Below are positions 8,119-13,560 of a stretch of DNA of 64,000 bases, in pieces. Source of the DNA: Palsa-504 sp050011155 (GTDB taxonomy: Bacteria > Actinomycetota > Actinomycetes > Streptosporangiales > Streptosporangiaceae); the NCBI GenBank assembly GCA_050011155.1, contig JBEKJP010000017.1, positions 1-64,000 on the forward strand. The letters run 5' to 3'. A program made the translations under genes and the position numbers. Positions within the stretch are counted from its first letter, which is position 1. Every line of letters starts with the position of its first letter. Below the pieces are notes generated by a model. It did not search any database. It had not been told where the DNA came from and was given only the letters and a program-made list of their open reading frames with translations.

Positions 8119-8385
8119 GGTAAACAGGTAGCTGGTCATCAGCCCGGGCATGCCGGGCAGGCTGCCCACGATCGTGGCCAGGTGCAGGCCAGGGTTGCCG
8201 ACGGTGGCGACCTTGATGTGCTCGTGACGCTTCTTCGTGATGGCGTCCAGGCCAAAGAAGGTGAAGAACAGGTTGGCCTCGATGCCCTCGGCCCGGGCGC
8301 CGTTGGCCATGATCAGGGCCGGGTAGATTCCCTCCAGGGAGCCCTTCGACACGATGATCGAGACCTTCTCGACTACCTTCCTGAT
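8119..8385 (-). pseudogene. Truncated DsrE/DsrF-family protein
   Basis: Reading leftward from about 8385, the frame encodes KVVEKVSIIVSKGSLEGIYP, then FFTFFGLDAITKK and GSLPGMPGLMTSYLFT. This is the N-terminal half of a DsrE-like peroxiredoxin-family protein, about 160 residues when complete. At 8119 the similarity stops and the frame continues into unrelated sequence antisense to the 7676 gene. The C-terminal half, including the usual conserved cysteine region, is missing. No good ATG is visible; GTG 8352 is the first standard start. It overlaps the end of the SQR-like gene, with which intact dsrE genes are often paired. Confidence 0.65.
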
Positions 8386-9644
8386 GAGGCGGCGGCTGGG
8401 TGCTTCTTGCCCCGGGCCGGCATGGCCGGGCTGATCCCGGGGATGTCGCGGCCGGGAAGCAGGCCGTGCCAGTACAGCTGCCGGAAGGCCAGCTTGCCGA
8501 GGTGGTTCAGCCGGGACGGCCGCAGCAGCGGCAGCCCGACCTGGCTCGGGTAGTGACCGGTCAGCGGCTCGGTGTCGTAGTTGAAGTCGATCAGCAGGGC
8601 CTGGCCGCGGCCGGTCTCGATGAAGCAGTTGGTGTGCCCGTCGAACGACGGCGCGAGCGGTTCCCCGGCCAGGAACCGGCGCACGTTGCCGGCCAGCACC
8701 TCGCCCTCGAAGTGCGCGACCGAGCCGGCCTTGGAGGCGGGCACGTCGGTGGCGTCGCCGAGGGCGAACACGTTCGGCTTGACCTTCGCCTGGAGGGTGT
8801 GCGGGTCGACCGGGACGAAGCCGAGCGCGTCGCCGAGGCCGGGGGAGCGGCCGACGTAGGCGGCGCCGCCATGCAGCGGGATGACCACGGCCAAGTCGAA
8901 GGGCACCACCCGTTCGTCATAGGAGACCAGCCGACCCCCCGCGCCCGGCTGGCCGATGGCCTGGACGGACCCAGTGCTGAACTCGGTCACCAGCTCGACG
9001 TCCTTGGCGGCCAGCAGGCCGGCCAGTTCCCGGCTGGCCACCGGCTTGGTGAACGCACCGTCCAGCGGCGTAACGTAGGTGAGGTCCACCCGGTCCCTGA
9101 TGCCGCGCCGGCGGAAGTAGTCGTCGGCGAGGAAGCAGAACTCCAGCGGAGCGACCGGGCACTTGATCGGCATGTCGACGACGTTGACGGCCAGCCGGCC
9201 GCCGTCGAACCGGGCTAGCGCCCGGCGCAGGGCCTCGGCACCCTCGCGGGTGTAGAAGGTGAAGACGTTCTTCTGCCAGCCCGGCCCGGTCAGCCCCTCG
9301 GTCTCTTCCGGCAGCAGATCGGCGCCGGTCGCCACGATCAGGACGTCGTAATCAAGCGCGTGGCCCGCGCCGCCGAATTGCACCCGGTTGTGCTCGACGT
9401 CGACGTGGTCGATGCTGGCCTGGCAGTAGACGATGCCGGAGCGGAGCTGCCGCCAGCGCGGCCGGGTGATCCGCCGCACGTCGGCTCGGCCGAACGGGAC
9501 GAACAGCAGTCCGGGCTGGTACACATGGTCGCCGTCGCGGTCTACCACGACGATCTCGACGGCACCCGGGCGGTAGAACCGGCGCAGCCGGTTCGCGACC
9601 AGCGTCCCGCCGGTGCCGCCACCGAGGATGACGATCCTTTTCAT
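8373..9644 (-). CDS. Sulfide:quinone oxidoreductase-like FAD flavoprotein
   Basis: A 423-residue two-dinucleotide-binding-domain flavoprotein: FAD loop IVILGGGTGGTLVANRL at the N-terminus, LIVATGADLLPEE, and the second FAD motif NVFALGDATDVPASKAGS. MPIKCPVAPLEF holds a cysteine in the region used by SQR and related NDH-2-like enzymes. SQR oxidises sulfide and passes electrons to quinone at the membrane; the C-terminal LGKLAFRQLYWHGLLPG segment could be the membrane-contact part. Fewer cysteines than in canonical SQR make the exact substrate uncertain. A truncated dsrE follows and a DevR-like box precedes. Confidence 0.82.
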   Translation of the reverse strand: MKRIVILGGGTGGTLVANRLRRFYRPGAVEIVVVDRDGDHVYQPGLLFVPFGRADVRRITRPRWRQLRSGIVYCQASIDHVDVEHNRVQFGGAGHALDYDVLIVATGADLLPEETEGLTGPGWQKNVFTFYTREGAEALRRALARFDGGRLAVNVVDMPIKCPVAPLEFCFLADDYFRRRGIRDRVDLTYVTPLDGAFTKPVASRELAGLLAAKDVELVTEFSTGSVQAIGQPGAGGRLVSYDERVVPFDLAVVIPLHGGAAYVGRSPGLGDALGFVPVDPHTLQAKVKPNVFALGDATDVPASKAGSVAHFEGEVLAGNVRRFLAGEPLAPSFDGHTNCFIETGRGQALLIDFNYDTEPLTGHYPSQVGLPLLRPSRLNHLGKLAFRQLYWHGLLPGRDIPGISPAMPARGKKHPAAASSGR

Positions 9645-9698
9645 GCCGTCACTTCCTTCTCACTCCGTCACTCTCGGACCGGAGCAACGACCCGGTCA

Positions 9699-9712
9699 GG
9701 GGCAGAGGTCCC
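9699..9712. promoter_or_regulatory. Candidate DevR/DosR box
   Basis: GGGGCAGAGGTCCC matches 10 of 14 core positions. It lies 55 bases upstream of the SQR-like gene and just downstream of the small membrane protein gene at 9745. Confidence 0.5.
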
Positions 9713-9744
9713 GGTCCACGGTGACGATCTGCCCGGATCGCTGG

Positions 9745-9966
9745 TCAGCCGCGGTCCCGGGCGGCCCGCTGCCACCGCCAGGCCAGCAGCATCTCGGCCG
9801 TACCGATGGCGGCGATCACGGGCTGCAGGAAGAAGTACCGCCGCAGCACCAGCACCTCCACCACGATCCAGGCGACCAGGAGCAGGCCGGCCAGGTACCC
9901 GGATGTCCCGCCGCGGACGACGGCGGGGATGATCCTGGCCAGCCAGGCGGCCGCGTTCAGGGTCAC
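9745..9966 (-). CDS. Small two-helix membrane protein of unknown function
   Basis: The 73-residue protein starts at a GTG at 9966 and has two hydrophobic segments (YLAGLLLVAWIVVEVLVL and PVIAAIGTAEMLLAW) separated by RRYFFLQ, with a basic C-terminus. No family is recognised. It is transcribed toward the SQR-like gene and may form one unit with it, although a separate DevR-like box lies between. The long upstream gap (9967-10408) contains no clear box of its own. Confidence 0.6.
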   Translation of the reverse strand: MTLNAAAWLARIIPAVVRGGTSGYLAGLLLVAWIVVEVLVLRRYFFLQPVIAAIGTAEMLLAWRWQRAARDRG

Positions 9967-10046
9967 CGTTCATCCGGGTTCCGGCGGCCACGTCAGCCTG
10001 ACCGGGAGGCACATGCCCGTCTTTTCCGTCCGTTTAGGTCGTCATA

Positions 10047-10063
10047 GGGCTTTGTTGCAAACT
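10047..10063 (+). repeat. Possible solo IS6-family terminal inverted repeat
   Basis: GGGCTTTGTTGCAAACT resembles the GGNNCTGTTGCAAA termini of IS6/IS26-type elements. No transposase reading frame and no second end are visible, so this could be a relic or a coincidence. Confidence 0.25.
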
Positions 10064-10140
10064 GGCGGGGCCGCGGCTCGGGCGGCGGCACCGGCCGGAA
10101 CGCTATGGAACGGCGCTTTCATCGCGCCAGGACGCACTGG

Positions 10141-10188
10141 GACCGCGGTTTCACTACGTCCTGCCGCGGGGCTCCTGAAACCCCGGTC
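10141..10188. repeat. 13-bp inverted repeat with 22-base spacer
   Basis: Arms GACCGCGGTTTCA (10141-10153) and TGAAACCCCGGTC (10176-10188) are complementary except at one position and would form a stable hairpin. There is no T-run after it, so it is not a typical terminator. It could be a protein-binding site or a structured leader. Confidence 0.45.
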
Positions 10189-10345
10189 GCCATGGCCATC
10201 ACCCGCTCACGTCTCCAGGTCAGCCACCACCGGCCGACACGGCCATGACCTCAGGCTGGCGTCGCGTCTCGCCGGTTACGTAGGGTACAGGGTCCCGGCG
10301 ACCAGGCCCGATAGACCCAAGTGGTGGCCTTGGCCACGCCGGTCC

Positions 10346-10359
10346 GTGACGTTCGGCTC
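10346..10359. promoter_or_regulatory. Weak candidate DevR/DosR box
   Basis: GTGACGTTCGGCTC matches 9 of 14 core positions and resembles the box at 1892. It lies 50 bases upstream of the DUF4389 remnant and about 200 bases upstream of the gene at 10566. Confidence 0.4.
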
Positions 10360-10408
10360 TGGGACGCCGCCGGGCGGGTGCCTATCGTGCGGCCAGGAGG
10401 TGGCAGAG

Positions 10409-10550
10409 ATGTCTGCTACTGCGTACCCGGTCCGCGTCGACGGCGCGCTCGACCGGCCGCTACCCGCCGTTCCGGCTCGACATGGGCGGCACCGATCCCG
10501 GCAGCACGCTGACCGTGGACAGCATGCCCGAATCCTGCGACAGCCGCTGA
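10409..10550 (+). pseudogene. Internally deleted DUF4389 membrane protein gene
   Basis: The ATG at 10409 has a good GGAGG site and opens with SATAYPVRVDGALDRPL, the usual N-terminus of DUF4389 proteins. The hydrophobic middle (several transmembrane helices in intact proteins) is absent. At about 10452 the next frame continues with TGRYPPFRLDMGGTDPG, the typical C-terminal segment, and ends at the TGA at 10548. The gene therefore lost its middle and changed frame. The initial frame instead runs on to 10564. A DevR-like box and ribosome-binding site remain. Confidence 0.7.
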
Positions 10551-10565
10551 CAGGAGATGAGTGAG

Positions 10566-10817
10566 ATGACCGCACAGCAAGACGCCGCCACGGAGCGGCG
10601 GAGCCGCCACCCCGTGCCCGCCGTCGTGACGCCGCTGACCAAGGTGAACCTGGCGCTGCCGTTCTCCAAGATCACGGTCGAGGAACCGGGCAAGGACACC
10701 GCCGAGCTCGCGTCCATCGTGGCGGCCCTGGCCGCCGTCATGGAGCGGACCGTGGACGAGCCATTCCTGCCCGGGCTGCGTAAGCGCGCCGAGGCCCTGG
10801 CCGCCCGGCTGCGTTAG
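10566..10817 (+). CDS. Small soluble protein of unknown function
   Basis: This 83-residue protein has a charged N-terminus, a conserved-looking core (VTPLTKVNLALPFSKITVEE) and a helical C-terminus ending in KRAEALAARLR. I do not recognise a family. The ATG at 10566 has GGAG at good spacing; an ATG at 10557 directly follows the same GGAG and is less likely. It follows the DUF4389 remnant by 15 bases and probably formed an operon with it. Its stop overlaps the stop of the convergent gene (TTAG). Confidence 0.6.
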   Translation: MTAQQDAATERRSRHPVPAVVTPLTKVNLALPFSKITVEEPGKDTAELASIVAALAAVMERTVDEPFLPGLRKRAEALAARLR

Positions 10818-11170
10818 TCCTGGACGGTCCAGATCGCCGACGTCAGCACCTCGAACCTGTGCAGGTGGCGGCGCAGGTGGGTGTACTCTCCCGCCTCGGC
10901 CGCGGCGATGGCGTCGTCGGCCGCGGTCGCGAGCCGGGTCAGCCGCACGCCGAGGAAGATACCGGTGTCCGGGCCGCCCCCCGTCGCGGCCCGGGCCTCG
11001 CGGCCCGCGGCTTCGGCCTCGGCCAGGATGGCCACGGTGGCCTCGGCGACCTGCGTACCGATCAGCCAAGGGAACGGCGCCTCGGCGTCGTCACGGGCGA
11101 GCATCCGCAACGTGAGCAGGTGCGGCAGGCAACGCGCCTGATGATCTCCGATCCGGTCCGCGATGGGCAT
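10814..11170 (-). CDS. Helical protein of unknown function
   Basis: The 118-residue product is rich in alanine-containing helices, with RCLPHLLTLRMLARDD and LRRHLHRFEVLTSAIW as its most distinctive stretches. No membrane segment or known motif is visible. The ATG at 11170 is preceded by GGAAGGGGG; the frame also extends to an ATG at 11206. The perfect-palindrome DevR-like box at 11235-11248 lies 65 bases upstream, so it is probably strongly hypoxia-regulated. Confidence 0.65.
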   Translation of the reverse strand: MPIADRIGDHQARCLPHLLTLRMLARDDAEAPFPWLIGTQVAEATVAILAEAEAAGREARAATGGGPDTGIFLGVRLTRLATAADDAIAAAEAGEYTHLRRHLHRFEVLTSAIWTVQD

Positions 11171-11234
11171 GGCAGGCAGGCCCCCTTCCGCGATGCGAGG
11201 CCCCATCGCACGTCAGCTGCCGGCGTTCCGGCCA

Positions 11235-11248
11235 GGGACCAAGGTCCC
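11235..11248. promoter_or_regulatory. Strong candidate DevR/DosR box
   Basis: GGGACCAAGGTCCC is symmetric except at its central two bases and matches 12 of 14 core positions. It lies upstream of the gene starting at 11170 on the minus strand. Confidence 0.75.
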
Positions 11249-11292
11249 AAGTTGGCGCCGGTTTGCCAGGTATACGGACCATGGGCCGGGCC

Positions 11293-11306
11293 GGGACTTT
11301 AGGCCC
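11293..11306. promoter_or_regulatory. Strong candidate DevR/DosR box
   Basis: GGGACTTTAGGCCC matches 13 of 14 core positions, the second-best site in the window. It lies 58 bases upstream of the 11364 gene, with the 11235 box 58 bases away serving the divergent side. Confidence 0.8.
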
Positions 11307-11363
11307 TTGTCACCCGTGATTTAAGTCTCTGCCGTCCGGCGGCTTCCGGAGAGAGGCTGAGGT

Positions 11364-11567
11364 ATGGACGATAAAGCTTGCTGCTGCCCCTCCCACCCGA
11401 TGGTGCGGGTGCTCATGCCGGCCACCTCGGTGCGGCCCTACCGGGTGGAGCTGCTGCTGTGCGGCCACCACTTCCGCCGATCCCAGTGGACCCTGGCGGC
11501 CGCCGGAGCGGTGGCTCAGATCCTGCCGGGCAGGCGTACCACCGCTAACGCGCTGGCCCTGCTCTAG
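11364..11567 (+). CDS. Small cysteine/histidine-rich protein (DUF7455-like)
   Basis: The 67-residue protein carries a CCCPSHP cluster near the N-terminus and LLLCGHHFRR in the middle, the Cys and Cys-Gly-His-His pattern of DUF7455-type actinomycete proteins that may bind a metal. Function is unknown. Its start is preceded by GAGAGGCTGAGG. It lies directly downstream of the second-best DevR-like box of the window. Confidence 0.7.
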   Translation: MDDKACCCPSHPMVRVLMPATSVRPYRVELLLCGHHFRRSQWTLAAAGAVAQILPGRRTTANALALL

Positions 11568-11569
11568 GC

Positions 11570-11583
11570 GGGCCTTTCGGCCC
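11570..11583. promoter_or_regulatory. DevR-like box that can also fold as a hairpin
   Basis: GGGCCTTTCGGCCC matches 11 of 14 core positions and lies 54 bases upstream of the DUF1918 gene at 11637. It is also a GGGCC stem with a TTTC loop immediately after the stop codon of the previous gene, so a terminator role cannot be excluded; there is no T-run. Confidence 0.5.
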
Positions 11584-11636
11584 TAGCGGGGCGGGTCATG
11601 ACCTTCCAGGCTGATGGCCGGAAGAGGGAGGTCATC

Positions 11637-11837
11637 ATGCGAGCACAAGTCGGAGACGAGCTGACGGTCAGGGGTACTCACCAGGGCGACGAGGACCGTC
11701 ACGGCGAGATCATCAGGATCGACGGGACCGACGGCGCGCCGCCGTACCTGGTCCGCTGGCGCGACGGGCGCGAGAGCGTGTTCTTCCCGGCGTCCGGGAC
11801 CGAGGTCACGCACCACGCCGCCGGACGCGCCGGATAG
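11637..11837 (+). CDS. DUF1918 domain protein
   Basis: A 66-residue member of the DUF1918 family: QVGDELTVRG, PPYLVRWRDGRESVFFP. It has the usual length, unlike its run-on paralogue at 339-911. The predicted fold is a small SH3-like barrel; no activity is established. The ATG at 11637 has AGAGGGAGG upstream. It ends nine bases before the baeRF-like gene, so the two are probably cotranscribed from the box at 11570-11583. Confidence 0.85.
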   Translation: MRAQVGDELTVRGTHQGDEDRHGEIIRIDGTDGAPPYLVRWRDGRESVFFPASGTEVTHHAAGRAG

Positions 11838-11846
11838 GAGCGCATC

Positions 11847-12860
11847 ATGATCACCCGCGCGGAGGTCGAGAAGCTCGGCGCGCTGCACGCCGTCGAGCCG
11901 ACCATGCTGTCGCTCTACCTGGCCGTGCCGCCGTCCGCGGATCTGTCAGCCCTGACCGCCTGGGCCTGCGAGCTCATCGCAGGTGCCGAGGCGGCCAGCG
12001 GCCGGACGGTGGAGCCACAGGTCAGGGAGCGGGTGCGGGGCGAGCTGGCCACGTACGCCCGTGACTGGCCCGGGCGCACCGTGGCCGTTTTCGCCTGCGC
12101 GGGATCCGGCCTGCTCGAAGCCATCCCGCAGCCGTGTCCGCTGCCGGAACTTGCGGTGCTGGGGATCAGGCCGCACATCCGGCCGTTGCTGCTCGCCCGG
12201 CAGCACTGCCCGGCCTATCGGGTCGCCGTGCTGGACCTGCAGCGGCTGTGGCTGTTCTCCGTGGACGGCGACGACGTGGCAGGCACCTGGGTGCCCGCTG
12301 CCCGCCACCTCCATGACATGGCCGCGCAGCTGGCCTGGATCATGCGCGGGGGCGAGCCGGGGCCACTGGTCATAGGCGGTCGCGAGGACGGCGTCGAGCG
12401 GCTGCTCGGCAGCGCGCCTTCCGCCGTGCGGGAGGCCGTCGCGGGCAGCTTCACCGCCGACCCCCGCACGCTGACCGCGGCCGAGGTGCGGGACCTGGCC
12501 GCGCCGGTCGTCGCCCGGTGGGCCGACCTGCGAGCCCGGCGGCAGGCGGGCGAGATCCTGGCCCTGCCGCCGGGCGGCCATTACGCTGTGGGCCTGCCCG
12601 CCTGCCTGGCCGCGGTCAGCGCCGGCGCCGTGCCGACCCTGGTCGTCCCGGTCTCCGGGCTGGTGCCCGGGTACGAATGCGGCCGGTGCGGCACGCTGAG
12701 CCTGGAAGCCGACGCGTGCTGCCCGGACTGGGGTACCGCGGCGCTGGCGGTGCCGGACGTGATCGAGGAAATGGTCAGCCGGATCCTGGAAGACGGCGGC
12801 GAGGTCGTGGTGACCGGCGACGACTCGTTCCCGGTGGCGGCCCGGCTAGCGCTGCCGTAA
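11847..12860 (+). CDS. Bacterial eRF1-like (baeRF) family protein
   Basis: The 337-residue protein has the layout of bacterial archaeo-eukaryotic release factor homologues, such as mycobacterial Rv2629 of the DosR regulon. An N-terminal region with LSLYLAVPPSADLSALTAW leads to a central eRF1 domain-2-like part (LARQHCPAYRVAVLDLQRLWLF). The C-terminal domain-3-like part has a Cys motif (YECGRCGTLSLEADACC, ~residues 275-291) and ends DGGEVVVTGDDSFP. Such proteins may act on stalled or hibernating ribosomes, though this is unproven for the subfamily. It is probably cotranscribed with the DUF1918 gene and followed by a short hairpin and T-run. Confidence 0.7.
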   Translation: MITRAEVEKLGALHAVEPTMLSLYLAVPPSADLSALTAWACELIAGAEAASGRTVEPQVRERVRGELATYARDWPGRTVAVFACAGSGLLEAIPQPCPLPELAVLGIRPHIRPLLLARQHCPAYRVAVLDLQRLWLFSVDGDDVAGTWVPAARHLHDMAAQLAWIMRGGEPGPLVIGGREDGVERLLGSAPSAVREAVAGSFTADPRTLTAAEVRDLAAPVVARWADLRARRQAGEILALPPGGHYAVGLPACLAAVSAGAVPTLVVPVSGLVPGYECGRCGTLSLEADACCPDWGTAALAVPDVIEEMVSRILEDGGEVVVTGDDSFPVAARLALP

Positions 12861-12875
12861 AGCCCGTCATGCGTG

Positions 12876-12900
12876 TGGCCGCGGCCATATTCATTTTTTA
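12876..12900 (+). terminator. Weak intrinsic terminator after the baeRF-like gene
   Basis: The palindrome TGGCCGCGGCCA is followed within six bases by a run of six T residues, a minimal rho-independent terminator on the plus strand downstream of the stop at 12860. The stem is short, so efficiency is uncertain. Confidence 0.4.
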
Positions 12901-12952
12901 CCTCCGTGAAGACGGGCGCTGACCGCGCTCGTTGACGGAGGCCAGCGCCCGT
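12901..12952. other. Interleaved inverted repeats (pseudoknot-like) between convergent genes
   Basis: CCTCCGT (12901-12907) pairs with ACGGAGG (12935-12941), and ACGGGCGCTG (12912-12921) pairs with CAGCGCCCGT (12943-12952). The pairs interleave A-B-A'-B', so the RNA could form an H-type pseudoknot or two alternative hairpins. The 10-bp pair would also serve as a terminator hairpin for hsp20 read on the minus strand. Confidence 0.55.
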
Positions 12953-12973
12953 GGGGTGGACAGGACGGAATCT

Positions 12974-13396
12974 CTACTTGGCCGCCTTGACTTCGATCTT
13001 CTTGACCTCTTCCTTCTTCTCGGCCTTGAGCCCGACGGAGACGGTAAGGATGCCGTGGTCGTAGCTCGCCTTGACGTCGTCCGCGTTGGCCTGCGCCGGC
13101 AGCGACATGCTGCGGGAGAACGAGCCATACCGGAACTCGGTCCGGTGCTTGCCCTCCGTCTTGTCGTGCCGCTCGGCGTGGATGGTCAGGTAGCCCGCCC
13201 CAACAGTGACCTCCACGTCCTTCTCCGGGTCGATCCCGGCCAGCTCGGCCCGGATCATGTAGCGGTCACCCTCGACGAAGTCCTCGATCCTGATCGGCTG
13301 GCCCAGGTAGGGGCGAAGGGTCAGGAAAGGCTCCTCGAACCACTCGACCAGCTCCGGGAACATCGTCCTCGGGTCCCTGCGCATCAAAGTGCTCAT
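12974..13396 (-). CDS. hspX: Hsp20/alpha-crystallin small heat shock protein (HspX/Acr type)
   Basis: A 140-residue ATP-independent chaperone that holds unfolding proteins. After MSTLMRRDPRTMFPELVEWF comes an alpha-crystallin domain (~residues 35-130) with IRAELAGIDPEKDVEV, LTIHAER and the terminal-strand motif GILTVSVGL. The C-terminus is Lys/Glu-rich. The start resembles that of mycobacterial HspX (Rv2031c), a hallmark DosR protein. The intergenic gap shared with the GH65 gene shows no convincing DevR box, which is unexpected. Confidence 0.93.
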   Translation of the reverse strand: MSTLMRRDPRTMFPELVEWFEEPFLTLRPYLGQPIRIEDFVEGDRYMIRAELAGIDPEKDVEVTVGAGYLTIHAERHDKTEGKHRTEFRYGSFSRSMSLPAQANADDVKASYDHGILTVSVGLKAEKKEEVKKIEVKAAK

Positions 13397-13560
13397 CTCG
13401 TCTGCCTTCCTCTCATGACGGCTGTGCCTTCATATCGATCGCATAACGGGGGGGCGAGGTAAAGCAGAGGCAGAGGGCATATCGCGACATGACTTTCGCC
13501 CCTGGCCGCCGGATCAGCGCCGCCGCATCATCGGCGACACGGCGTGAAGGAGGAACCGGA

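Larger units (their letters stand above)
9967..10408. other. 442-base gap without genes
   Basis: No convincing coding frame is visible. The gap holds a sequence like an IS6-family end (10047-10063), a 13-bp inverted repeat with one mismatch (10141-10153 and 10176-10188) and a weak DevR-like box (10346-10359). It separates a small membrane protein gene from a decayed DUF4389 gene and looks like a region that has lost sequence. Confidence 0.5.

Noticed and set aside
12855..12905. Minus-strand GGAGGTAAAAAATG as start of a small gene
   Set aside because: The site looks like a ribosome-binding site plus ATG, but the frame is short, without recognisable content and overlaps the end of the baeRF-like gene.
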